NCBI RefSeq assembly: GCF_002005145.1
Contig: NZ_CP019698.1
Span: forward strand, 1,798,001-1,862,000
Direction: 5' to 3'
DNA from: Desulforamulus ferrireducens
GTDB lineage: Bacteria > Bacillota > Desulfotomaculia > Desulfotomaculales > Desulfotomaculaceae
Length of the DNA stretch: 64,000 nt
Shown here: piece by piece, positions 17,125 to 26,263 of the stretch
How the letters are laid out: each line of letters begins with the position of its first letter
Numbering within the stretch: position 1 is the stretch's first letter
Notes under the pieces: generated by a model
What the model was told of the DNA's origin: nothing
Databases searched by the model: none
The model's input: the letters and a program-made list of their open reading frames with translations, nothing else
Program-made: the position numbers and the translations under genes

Positions 17125-17223
17125 GAGAGCTGGCCAAGCACCATAATAAATGGCTTAATAGAATTAGATCTGGACGATAGCATCAAAGTAAACTATGCTA
17201 AATTTGAAGGCCTTTTGGATTAG
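17125..17223 (+). pseudogene. C-terminal remnant of a DNA methyltransferase-like gene
   Basis: A 32-codon open stretch ending in TAG reads ESWPSTIINGLIELDLDDSI then KVNYAKFEGLLD. The ELDLDDGIKVNYAKF-type ending is one I associate with the C-termini of class I DNA adenine methyltransferases of BREX/type II restriction systems. It is preceded by stops in the same frame, has no start or ribosome site, and lies 40 bases before the defence-like gene pair. It is probably what remains after deletion. Family assignment is from memory and weak. Confidence 0.4.
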
Positions 17224-17263
17224 GTTAGAGTAGACTACAAAGTACTAATGTGAGAGGGTTCTT

Positions 17264-18406
17264 ATGTTATATAACATTAAGTTAGACGGTTTTAAATCTA
17301 TAAAATCAATGAACATGAACTTAAAACCATTGAATGTACTGATTGGTGCCAATGGAGCAGGAAAATCTAATTTTATTTCTTTCTTTAAAATGCTCAATTA
17401 TGCCATGAGTGGTTATTTACAAGGTTATATTGGTGAGTCGGGTGGGGCAGATTCCTTACTTCATTACGGTTCCCGCTATACCCCCAAACTCACCGCCACT
17501 TTACACTTTGACACAAAATCAGGGGAGAATATCTATTACCTCTGTCTTACTAGTGCTGCCCAGGATACCCTAATTTTTACAGATGAAGCCATTTCCTTTA
17601 CTAAAAAGGGTACTGTAAAAGCACCCCTAGTTTCTCTTGGAGCTGGACACAAAGAATCTGAATTAATTAACCTGATTGAAGGAAAATCCCGGGCAAAAAC
17701 AACAAAGATAAATATAAAGACCGCTAAGGTTATTAAAGCTATCATGGAACGATGGAGAGTGTATCATTTCCATGACACCTCGGCACAAGCCAAGATTAAA
17801 AAAATTGGCTATATTCACGATAATTATTACCTAAGAAGTGATGCAGGTAACCTAGCCGCCTTTCTATATATGTTAAAAGAAACCAAGGTAGATTACTATA
17901 AACGAATTGTTTCAACAATCCGTTTAATGGCACCTTTTTTTGATGATTTTGTTTTACAACCATCAAGATACAATGAAAATAATATTTTATTAAACTGGAG
18001 AGAAAAAGATTCACCTCCAGAATCTATTTTTGGACCACACCAATTATCCGATGGTACTTTGAGGATGATGGCACTTGTAACACTGCTTTTGCAACCGGAC
18101 CTGCCAGAATTGATTATTGTTGATGAACCGGAGCTAGGATTACATCCCTATGCCATCAATGTTTTAGCCTCTTTATTAAAAACTGTCTCAGCTAAAACGC
18201 AAATCATTGTTTCTACTCAATCGGTTTCTCTGGTAGACCAACTGGACCCAGAAGATTTTATTGTAGTTGATAGGGAAATAACTGCAGAAGGATATAAGTC
18301 AGTTTTTAGGCGTTTGTCAAGAGATGATTTGCAAGAATGGTTGGATGAATATACACTTGGTCAACTATGGGAGAAGAACGTATTGGGAGGGAGACCTTCC
18401 AGATGA
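17264..18406 (+). CDS. AAA ATPase (AAA_21/SMC-like), probable defence protein
   Basis: A 380-residue ABC/SMC-type ATPase. It begins IKLDGFKSIKSMNMNL, has Walker A GANGAGKSN (about residue 29), signature LSDGTLRMMAL (about 263) and Walker B LIIVDEPELGLHP followed by the ISTQS-type sensor (IVSTQSVSLVDQL). There is no membrane span. Such ATPases pair with a TOPRIM-like or other nuclease subunit in antiphage systems (PARIS, AbiL and OLD/Rlo-type pairs). Here the partner is DUF4276, whose start overlaps this stop codon as ATGA. It lies next to tRNA genes, a usual site for insertions. Substrate or trigger unknown. Confidence 0.82.
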   Translation: MLYNIKLDGFKSIKSMNMNLKPLNVLIGANGAGKSNFISFFKMLNYAMSGYLQGYIGESGGADSLLHYGSRYTPKLTATLHFDTKSGENIYYLCLTSAAQDTLIFTDEAISFTKKGTVKAPLVSLGAGHKESELINLIEGKSRAKTTKINIKTAKVIKAIMERWRVYHFHDTSAQAKIKKIGYIHDNYYLRSDAGNLAAFLYMLKETKVDYYKRIVSTIRLMAPFFDDFVLQPSRYNENNILLNWREKDSPPESIFGPHQLSDGTLRMMALVTLLLQPDLPELIIVDEPELGLHPYAINVLASLLKTVSAKTQIIVSTQSVSLVDQLDPEDFIVVDREITAEGYKSVFRRLSRDDLQEWLDEYTLGQLWEKNVLGGRPSR

Positions 18407-19077
18407 TAAGAGTTAATATAATTGTTGAAGGACAAACTGAAGAAACGTTTGTTCGTGACGTTTTGGCACCTCATTTGGGGAATCTACAAATAGTTATTTC
18501 GGTAAGATGTGTAGAAACTGGCAGGAAGAACAATAAAATATTTCGTGGTGGAATGACAAGTTACCTAAAAGCCAAGAGAGATTTATTGAACTGGATTAAG
18601 CAGGACAGAAATGCTTATTTTACTACGATGTTTGATTTGTATCGGTTACCCGGAGATTTTCCAGGCATGAAAACAACTGAAAGGTTTGCAGACCCCTATC
18701 AAAGGGTTGCTTTTATCGAAAGGGAATTTGCCCTGGATATTAATGAAGAACACTTTATTCCTTATATTCAATTACATGAGTTTGAGGCACTACTACTAAC
18801 GGAACCTAGTAAATTCAATGTGTATTATTTTGACAGGTCTAAGGAAATTAAGATACTTGAACAATTGTGTGCAGAATACCAAACTCCTGAACATATAAAT
18901 GATGGTGAAGATACCGCACCATCGAAGAGAATTGCTAATCTAATTCCCGAATACACCACTGCGAAAGATGTGGCTGGGCCAATAATTGCCCAGGCCATTG
19001 GGTTAACTAAGTTGAGGTATGAATGCAGGCATTTTAATGAATGGTTAGAAAGACTGGAAAACTTAAGACTACTTTAA
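18403..19077 (+). CDS. DUF4276 protein, TOPRIM-like partner of the ATPase
   Basis: A 224-residue DUF4276 protein. IIVEGQTEETFVRDVLAPHL gives the acidic Glu expected for a TOPRIM fold near residue 9. TTMFDLYRLPGDFPG has the conserved Asp about 80 residues in, and IQLHEFEALL is the third family block. The TOPRIM relation is my inference from this pattern. The ATG overlaps the ATPase stop by four bases and has GGAGG 11 bases upstream; a longer frame from 18367 would overlap the ATPase further and is less likely. Together the two genes form a compact module likely to act in phage defence. Confidence 0.8.
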   Translation: MIRVNIIVEGQTEETFVRDVLAPHLGNLQIVISVRCVETGRKNNKIFRGGMTSYLKAKRDLLNWIKQDRNAYFTTMFDLYRLPGDFPGMKTTERFADPYQRVAFIEREFALDINEEHFIPYIQLHEFEALLLTEPSKFNVYYFDRSKEIKILEQLCAEYQTPEHINDGEDTAPSKRIANLIPEYTTAKDVAGPIIAQAIGLTKLRYECRHFNEWLERLENLRLL

Positions 19078-19216
19078 TATGGAATATAGATCTCGTAAGA
19101 CGGTGATGGAAAGCTTTGCGGAACTTATGGTTCTTGCTTTTTCTGATAGTCAATCAACTTCAATTATTATCAATTTATCCCACTTTCATGTATACTGCAT
19201 TTCGGTTCATTTAGTG

Positions 19217-19245
19217 TTGTCATTTGCCTTTGAGGATAATATAAT
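19217..19245 (+). promoter_or_regulatory. Sigma-A promoter of amtB-glnK
   Basis: TTGTCA, 17 bases, TATAAT: a near-consensus promoter. The predicted RNA starts about 19252, just before the first ANTAR-type hairpin, so both leader modules would be transcribed. Confidence 0.75.
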
Positions 19246-19256
19246 AGCAATATCCA

Positions 19257-19328
19257 GGGAACAATGATGTACCCAAACAGCCAATGAAGGCCCAAGGTTT
19301 GTATTAGGAACCTTGGGCCTTATTTATT
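19257..19328 (+). promoter_or_regulatory. ANTAR-type antitermination module 1 of the amtB leader
   Basis: Hairpin P1 (19257-19274): GGGaAC, loop AATGAT, GTaCCC. Five-base linker. Hairpin P2 (19280-19291): GCC, loop AATGAA, GGC. Both loops have A at position 1 and G at position 4. The 3' arm of P2 is part of the 5' arm of a 13-bp terminator stem (AAGGCCCAAGGTT / AACCTTGGGCCTT, 19287-19321) followed by a modest T-rich stretch. P2 and the terminator cannot form together, so a protein binding P1-P2 would allow read-through. Confidence 0.8.
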
Positions 19329-19329
19329 A

Positions 19330-19399
19330 CACAATGATGTGCATTTAGCAAAGGTGCTTGCTAAGGGTAATACCCTTAGAATCAAGCACCTTATTTTTT
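19330..19399 (+). promoter_or_regulatory. ANTAR-type antitermination module 2 of the amtB leader
   Basis: P1 (19330-19341): CAC, loop AATGAT, GTG. Five-base linker. P2 (19347-19358): AGC, loop AAAGGT, GCT. Loop positions 1 and 4 are again A and G. The 3' arm of P2 lies in the 5' arm of a second, stronger terminator (AAGGTGCTTG...CAAGCACCTT, 19351-19392) with an inner CTAAGGG / CCCTTAG stem and a run of six T. This is a complete second copy of the control unit two bases after module 1. Confidence 0.75.
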
Positions 19400-19461
19400 G
19401 GAGAAGCCTTCCGGAAGGGTACCCGAGGACTTCTCTGCCAACAAATTTGGGAGGGATTCAG

Positions 19462-21160
<1,699 letters not shown>

Positions 21161-21180
21161 AAAATAAAGAAGCTCTCTTA

Positions 21181-21209
21181 AACCGATCTCTTATGGAGGT
21201 CGGTTTTTT
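21181..21209 (+). terminator. Terminator of amtB-glnK
   Basis: Stem AACCGATCTC / GAGGTCGGTT with a TTATG loop and TTTTTT. Confidence 0.85.
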
Positions 21210-21312
21210 ACTGGCTTCCTCTTTTTAACCCCGGCTATTACTTGAAAAAGGCTTGCAGTAATTGAAAAATACCGTTATTTTATTAGGAAAAAGAAAATGG
21301 AGGGAGTCCATT

Positions 21313-21651
21313 TTGTTAGCCACTGTTTTAATATCCCTGGGATTTTTATTTTTGATTGGCCTAATCATGATTAAGGGTTCCTATGAAAGACTAAACAACC
21401 AAGATATACCCCCTGTATATCAACATCCTACGGTGAATTTTATTCTCAGGTTGTCAATCTTTCTTTTCATAGGCTATGCCGGTTTTTTCATTTTCTACGA
21501 CTGGAAGTTGTTTTTAGTTTTATTGGTCGTGGGTATTCTCACTGCCAGATTTACCACCGTGGTATTTTGGGATGTTGTGTTCGGTGCCCTGTTTGGAGAT
21601 AAAAATGCCAGAGTTAATGTTACTAAGAAAAGAAAGCCGAAAAAAAGATAA
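21313..21651 (+). CDS. Small membrane protein of unknown function
   Basis: About 112 residues with three hydrophobic segments (LATVLISLGFLFLIGLIMI; LRLSIFLFIGYAGFFIF; LFLVLLVVGILTARFTTVV) and a very basic C-terminal tail (KNARVNVTKKRKPKKR). TTG at 21313 is eight bases after GGAGGG; an upstream TTG at 21262 lacks a ribosome site. Monocistronic, ending directly before repeat element B. Confidence 0.6.
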   Translation: MLATVLISLGFLFLIGLIMIKGSYERLNNQDIPPVYQHPTVNFILRLSIFLFIGYAGFFIFYDWKLFLVLLVVGILTARFTTVVFWDVVFGALFGDKNARVNVTKKRKPKKR

Positions 21652-21658
21652 TATATGT

Positions 21659-21996
21659 ATATAGAGAAGTGTCGCATAACTACGGTAATGCGGCACTTTT
21701 TTGGCCATCGGCCATCAGCCTTCGGCCGTCGGCTTGGTTGGATTAAACCCGATACTCGTACACATTCCCTGTAGTGGGGATTTTATTTGAGCCCCCTCAG
21801 TGAGGGGGCTGGCGCGCAGCGACTGGGGGAGTTTACAGGGTTTTATCCTCGACTCTCTCCGGCGGCTGCGCTGCCACCTCCCCAAAGGGAGGTCAAAAAA
21901 GGCCAATGGCCAAGAGCCAAAGGCTAAAGGCCAGAAGCCAATGGCTTACGGCCTCTGGCCTAAGGCCCACAAGCCGACGGCTGATGGCCGATGGCC
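21659..21996 (+). repeat. Modular hairpin repeat element, copy B
   Basis: Same order as the other copies on the plus strand: a TGTCGCAT terminator hairpin (21667-21702), GGCCATCGGCCATCAGCC and GGCCGTCGGCT, the linker TTGGATTAAACCCGATAC and CACATTCCC, AGCCCCCTCAGTGAGGGG, a GCGCAGCGAC piece with TGGGGGAGTT, CTCTCTCCGGCGGCTGCG, then a long GGCC/AGCC-rich tail ending GATGGCCGATGGCC. Its start lies within a few bases of the upstream stop codon. Confidence 0.85.
21667..21702 (+). terminator. Terminator hairpin of repeat B
   Basis: AAGTGTCGCAT / ATGCGGCACTT with T6, 16 bases after the stop codon of the membrane protein gene. Confidence 0.8.
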
Positions 21997-22090
21997 AATA
22001 CGCAACATCCCATTAATTTTCACATCTATAACAATATTTTCACCCTCAATTGGACAATATTAGATAAAAAGCTCTAGGAGGGTTTCGCAG

Positions 22091-22483
22091 ATGTGGGAAG
22101 GTTGGCCACTTAGTAAAGTTATCTTATTATTTACCGGCATTGCCATGCTCCTTATTTCCTTACAAGTAACACTTTATCACTATCGGCAAAACTTTAGACA
22201 CTGGATTATGTACAGTCCGGTGGTGGGGGGACCGGTAATTGGGTTTTTAACCATTGCCCTGGTTTTTTATCCTGTACCACTACTAAGGAGCATTACCATT
22301 ATCATGCTTTTGGTTGGTGCGGCACTGGGTGTTACGGGAGGTTATCTGCATTTTAATGGCATTGGCGAGCGGGTTGGCGGTTACGGCGAAGCGCAAAATT
22401 ACCTGGTGGGTCCACCTCTGATATTACCTTTAATGATCTCTGCTATGTGCCTACTGGGTTTAATTGCCCTGTATTGGAGGTAG
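22091..22483 (+). CDS. Four-span membrane protein of a GMC oxidoreductase operon
   Basis: A 130-residue integral membrane protein with about four hydrophobic segments (VILLFTGIAMLLISLQV; VVGGPVIGFLTIALVFY; IIMLLVGAALGVTGGYLHF; LPLMISAMCLLGLIALYW). I do not recognise the family. It starts with ATG after GGAGGG and ends four bases before the gluconate-dehydrogenase-like subunit, so it probably anchors or serves that enzyme. No haem-binding CxxCH motif is present, unlike the cytochrome c subunit of classical gluconate dehydrogenase. Confidence 0.65.
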   Translation: MWEGWPLSKVILLFTGIAMLLISLQVTLYHYRQNFRHWIMYSPVVGGPVIGFLTIALVFYPVPLLRSITIIMLLVGAALGVTGGYLHFNGIGERVGGYGEAQNYLVGPPLILPLMISAMCLLGLIALYWR

Positions 22484-22487
22484 AGCT

Positions 22488-23093
22488 ATGCAGGACATCA
22501 GAACCAGATATCCTTCCTATGACGTTTTAAAGGAACAAGAGCACTGGGATGAACATACCAGAGAGATTGTATTAAAAAGGTTGGGTCCCTTTGAACAACT
22601 GAAATTTTTAGAGGAGCACGAAGCAGAATTGGTCTTTGCCATTGCCAAACACATAGTTTATGACCAACGCCCCGAAATTCTGGATTATGTGGTGCATCAG
22701 CTGGATCAAACCCTGGCCTCCTCCGTTGGTGAAGGCCAGCGCAAGTTGGGTCTGCCGGAACAAAGGGTTCTCATCCGAGAGGGTCTGGCAGCCCTGGATA
22801 AACTGGCAAAAAAGCAATATGGGGCACCCTTCCTTAAGCTCAATAGTCAGGAGCAATTTACTTTGCTGCAGGATCTGGACCAGGGAAAAGCCAGCCCCCT
22901 GCTGGCCTGGCAGAAGATTCCTCAACAGGAACTCTTTAAAAAACTGGCAACGGAAATAGTCAGTGCCTATTATTCTCACCCTACTGTTTGGTCCGAGATT
23001 GGTTATGGAGGCCCGGCCTACCCCCGGGGCTATATACGTACGGAAATAGGTCTGACGGACCCGTGGGAGGCGAAGCGCGATGCCAACGAATAA
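22488..23093 (+). CDS. Gluconate 2-dehydrogenase subunit 3-like protein
   Basis: A 201-residue protein of the gluconate 2-dehydrogenase subunit 3 family, the small subunit that accompanies GMC-type flavin dehydrogenases. The C-terminal part with AYYSHPTVWSEIGYGGPAYP and the final RGY...DPWE is the family's most conserved block. It lacks an obvious Tat signal, so the complex may be cytoplasmic or membrane-attached inside. The ATG follows GGAGGTAG, and the 3' end overlaps the next gene by 14 bases. Confidence 0.78.
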   Translation: MQDIRTRYPSYDVLKEQEHWDEHTREIVLKRLGPFEQLKFLEEHEAELVFAIAKHIVYDQRPEILDYVVHQLDQTLASSVGEGQRKLGLPEQRVLIREGLAALDKLAKKQYGAPFLKLNSQEQFTLLQDLDQGKASPLLAWQKIPQQELFKKLATEIVSAYYSHPTVWSEIGYGGPAYPRGYIRTEIGLTDPWEAKRDANE

Positions 23094-24708
23094 TCATGAT
23101 TATGTGACACATAACTGCGACCATTACGATGGTCACCGCCTTAACCACCTCAATAAAAGAAAGTATGGCGAGGAGGCAGACATCTGCATTGTTGGTGCCG
23201 GAGCAGCCGGTGGTGTCCTGGCTTATGAGCTGAGCAAAGCAGGTTTTAAGGTGGTTGTCATTGAAGCAGGACCCTTCTGGAATCCCCAAACTGATTTTGC
23301 CAGTGATGAACTGGCCATGGAAAGTCTAGCCTGGAACGACACTCGCCTGGTAGCCGGCAATAATCCTCTTACCATGGGGCACAACAACTCAGGTAGGGGA
23401 GTAGGTGGCGGCACCGTTCATTTTACCGGCGTCTTTTTCCGTTTCCATGAAAGTGACTTCAGGGTTAAAACCTTGGACGGGGTAGGGGAGGACTGGCCCA
23501 TTACCTATGCGGATCTGGCACCCTATTACGCTAAAATTGAGAAAGATATTGCTGTATCCGGACCCAGGCATTTTCCCTGGGGGCCCTTTCAGGGACCTTA
23601 CCCCTACCCAGAAAGGGAACCTATCAGTGCCAATTCGCAAATTTTTCGCCGGGGCTGTGAGAGGTTAGGCATTAGAAGTGTAGTGGCCCCACTGGCCATA
23701 CTTTCCGCTCCCTTTGATGGGCGACCACCCTGCATTAACCGAGGCTTTTGCAATCAGGGCTGTATGCCCAATGCCAAATTTAGTACGTTGATACACCATA
23801 TTCCCAAGGCCATTGGTTACGGCGCAGAAGTACTTAGTGACTGTATGGTCACCCAGGTGCTGGTGGATAAGACTGGCAAAGTCACAGGCGTTACTTTTGT
23901 CCACGACAAACAGGAATATTTTCAGAAGGCCAAAATTGTTATCCTGGCCAACTTCTGCATTGAAACTCCCAGACTACTGCTTCATTCGGCCTGTCCAGAG
24001 TTTCCTGACGGCTTGGCCAACAGCAGTGGCATGGTAGGTAAGGCCTTAATGACCCACAGTGGACATGATGTGTACTGTAAGTTTGATGATGAAGTTCGTC
24101 TCTATAAAGGTACCCCGGTACTGGCAGTTTCCCAGGAATTTTATGAAACAGATCCCTCCCGTGGCTTTGTGCGAGGGTATACCCTTAATGCCCACGGCGC
24201 CAGACCTTTGGGGCTAAGTAAAGCCCTTGTTTCCAGGGCTGGTATCTGGGGGAAAAAACTCTATGACATCATGCGGGATTATAATTTCTATGCCAGGGTT
24301 ACCCTGGTGGGAGAGGTACTACCCAATAAGCAAAATTCTGTTACCCTCAGTGATGAAAAGGATGAATATGGCATACCCAGACCCCTTGTGACCTTCAGTT
24401 ATGGTGAAAATGACAATAAGTTGATTGCCCATGGAGTAAAGAAAGCCCAGGAAATCCTTGAGGCGGCAGGTGGGAAAGAAAGCTTTGTCATTCCTGATTC
24501 CGCTCACCTAATGGGTGGCTGCCGCATGGGTAATGATCCTGCCACTTCCGTGGTGGACGGTTTTTGTCGCAGCCACGATATACCTAATCTTTACATTTGT
24601 AGTGCCAGTGTTTTTGTTACCTCCGGCGGTTGCAATCCCACCGAAACAGTAATGGCCATTGCGGCTCGTACGGCGGATTACATTATCCACGAAGCACATA
24701 AAGGGTAG
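23080..24708 (+). CDS. GMC-family FAD oxidoreductase (gluconate dehydrogenase-like)
   Basis: A 542-residue flavoprotein. The dinucleotide motif CIVGAGAAGGVLAYELSKAG is near residue 35, GMC signature-like GRGVGGGTVHFTG near 107, and the C-terminal substrate region has DSAHLMGGCRMG and SGGCNPTETVMAIAARTADYI. A Cys-rich patch (CINRGFCNQGC) near residue 215 is typical of this dehydrogenase group and could bind iron. It likely oxidises a sugar acid or alcohol and passes electrons to the membrane pool via its two operon partners. Substrate is not determinable. Confidence 0.82.
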   Translation: MPTNNHDYVTHNCDHYDGHRLNHLNKRKYGEEADICIVGAGAAGGVLAYELSKAGFKVVVIEAGPFWNPQTDFASDELAMESLAWNDTRLVAGNNPLTMGHNNSGRGVGGGTVHFTGVFFRFHESDFRVKTLDGVGEDWPITYADLAPYYAKIEKDIAVSGPRHFPWGPFQGPYPYPEREPISANSQIFRRGCERLGIRSVVAPLAILSAPFDGRPPCINRGFCNQGCMPNAKFSTLIHHIPKAIGYGAEVLSDCMVTQVLVDKTGKVTGVTFVHDKQEYFQKAKIVILANFCIETPRLLLHSACPEFPDGLANSSGMVGKALMTHSGHDVYCKFDDEVRLYKGTPVLAVSQEFYETDPSRGFVRGYTLNAHGARPLGLSKALVSRAGIWGKKLYDIMRDYNFYARVTLVGEVLPNKQNSVTLSDEKDEYGIPRPLVTFSYGENDNKLIAHGVKKAQEILEAAGGKESFVIPDSAHLMGGCRMGNDPATSVVDGFCRSHDIPNLYICSASVFVTSGGCNPTETVMAIAARTADYIIHEAHKG

Positions 24709-24798
24709 GCTGGATCACTCTGAACAGCTTTCTTGCTAAATTTTTTCAGGTTAGCTGGAGGAGTCTGACTGTGAAATCTTGAATAAATTATGGACTGG

Positions 24799-24832
24799 AA
24801 AGACGACATCAATCTTGGGTCGTCTTTCTTTA
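24799..24832 (+). terminator. Terminator of the GMC operon
   Basis: Stem AAAGACGAC / GTCGTCTTT with TCTTTAT after it, about 90 bases past the GMC stop. Its presence rules out the upstream extension of the next ORF. Confidence 0.75.
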
Positions 24833-24858
24833 TCTTAATTATGAGTAGGGAGAACCAG

Positions 24859-25638
24859 ATGAAAAACCTTTACCTTGCGGAAGTTAAAAGGGAATTGGCC
24901 AGACAACCAATTAGCCAGGGTGAGGTAATAACAGAAAAGGACCTTGCCCCACTACCCGAGCCAGTACAAAGATTTTTTCGTCATTGTGGCTACCTGGGTC
25001 AGTGCAGGATGAATCAGGCAGAAATAGTGTGGCAGGAGGTTAAATTTAAAAGTTCTCCCCGAGCAAAGTGGATGAAACTGAACTGTTATCAGTTTAATTC
25101 AGTTTTGCCACCAACCCGCATTGTCTATATGAAAAGTAATTTACTAGGTCTTTTTCCCTTGGAAGGAAGGGATAAATACCAGGACGGACAGGGCCATATG
25201 CTCATTAAATTATTAAAATACATCCCCATCGCCGATGCCAGGGGAAGAGAGATGGATGCCTCCTGTCTGGTAACCCTCCTTGCTGAGTGTTTTCTCTTAC
25301 CAGCTTACGCTCTGCAGGATTATATAAAATGGACCGCTGTGGATGAATACTGCGCCCAAGCGGAACTAACCTATCGTGATACCACCGTCAGCGGCTTATT
25401 TTTCTTTAACCCTCAGGGTGAGTTTACTCGCTTTGTGACAGAGGACCGCTACTACTCCGAAAAGGGCGGCACCTATAAAAAAATGAAATGGTCTGCCGTT
25501 GCCGATAACTACAGGGAAATAAATGGCCTACGCTTGCCAACCTTCTTTAAGGGCATTTGGCATACGGAAAAGGGCGATTACGAATATTTTCAAGGCAGCA
25601 TTAAAGGGGTCAAAACCCCGCAGTTAGAGTTGAATTAA
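24859..25638 (+). CDS. DUF6544/DUF6920-like protein
   Basis: About 259 residues without a signal peptide. The pattern LPEPVQRFFRHCGYLG near the N-terminus and GLFFFNPQGEFTRFVTEDRY resembles a domain-of-unknown-function family (I recall it as DUF6544/DUF6920), so the number is tentative. ATG at 24859 follows TAGGGAGA; the frame upstream crosses a terminator. The next gene begins within 20 bases, suggesting an operon. Confidence 0.6.
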   Translation: MKNLYLAEVKRELARQPISQGEVITEKDLAPLPEPVQRFFRHCGYLGQCRMNQAEIVWQEVKFKSSPRAKWMKLNCYQFNSVLPPTRIVYMKSNLLGLFPLEGRDKYQDGQGHMLIKLLKYIPIADARGREMDASCLVTLLAECFLLPAYALQDYIKWTAVDEYCAQAELTYRDTTVSGLFFFNPQGEFTRFVTEDRYYSEKGGTYKKMKWSAVADNYREINGLRLPTFFKGIWHTEKGDYEYFQGSIKGVKTPQLELN

Positions 25639-25654
25639 GGTGGGTGTTAGTTTA

Positions 25655-26194
25655 TTGCTTTCTTTTAGACAGGCTACTATTAATGACATTGATAGCATCA
25701 TTACCATAGAAGAGCAATCCTTTGCTGCTGGCATCAAAGAAGCCAGAGAGGTTTTCTTAGAACGGATCAGGGTCTTCCCCGCAGGTTTTCTTTTGCTGGA
25801 AACAAAGGAATCTGACTCACCGATAGGCTACATTTGTTCGGAATTATGGCCCGGTGAGCATGAATTACAACTTAACAATCTAACCTTGGGTCATTCCATC
25901 CAAAAAGTGCATCATCCCCAGGGTCAAAAACTCTATATTTCCTCCATGGGTGTATTACCGGAGTTTCGCGGCAGGGGATACGGTGAGCTACTGCTGAACC
26001 AGTTAATCGCCGTGATCACCAGAGACTACCCCCAGGTAAAAAGTGTGGTACTGATAGTCTCTGAAAATTGGCTGGCCGCCAGGAAAACCTACCAAAAACT
26101 TGGTTTTCAGGAAATTGGCCTGATACCGGCGTTCTTTCAACCAGTAGATACCCCAAGCGAACAGGGCATTATAATGAGAAAGAAAATTAGTTGA
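25655..26194 (+). CDS. GNAT-family N-acetyltransferase
   Basis: About 179 residues. FRQATINDIDSIITIEEQSF opens the domain, and SSMGVLPEFRGRGYGELLLNQL is the acetyl-CoA-binding motif A with its RGxGxG. The end (VSENWLAARKTYQKLGFQEIG) is the typical fourth block. It resembles serotonin N-acetyltransferase-like GNATs of bacteria, but the substrate is unknown. Start is either GTG 25640, which overlaps the AAGGTGG site, or TTG 25655. Confidence 0.8.
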   Translation: MLSFRQATINDIDSIITIEEQSFAAGIKEAREVFLERIRVFPAGFLLLETKESDSPIGYICSELWPGEHELQLNNLTLGHSIQKVHHPQGQKLYISSMGVLPEFRGRGYGELLLNQLIAVITRDYPQVKSVVLIVSENWLAARKTYQKLGFQEIGLIPAFFQPVDTPSEQGIIMRKKIS

Positions 26195-26210
26195 TTTATG
26201 TAATGCCATG

Positions 26211-26235
26211 GCACTCTTGCAAAGAGAGTGCTTTT
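26211..26235 (+). terminator. Terminator before topB
   Basis: Stem GCACTCT / AGAGTGC with TTTT, between the acetyltransferase and topB. Confidence 0.65.
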
Positions 26236-26263
26236 CTGGTCTATTTCTATCTGGAGGTTACGA

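Noticed and set aside
19079-19267. 62-codon ORF after the DUF4276 gene
   Set aside because: It overlaps the amtB promoter and the first ANTAR-type hairpin, has no good ribosome site and no recognisable motif.
19400-19440. Third regulatory hairpin (GAGAAG...CTTCTC) before amtB
   Set aside because: No hexaloop with A1/G4 and no T-run; it may be only a weak leader fold.
21800-22063. ORFs inside the repeat elements, for example here and at 5905-6147, 40530-40730, 40715-40927 and 54988-55275
   Set aside because: They are translations of the modular repeat sequence; frames differ between copies and none has a ribosome site.
24790-24858. N-terminal extension of the DUF6544-like protein
   Set aside because: The extension is the terminator hairpin of the previous operon; a good ribosome site is found at the internal ATG.
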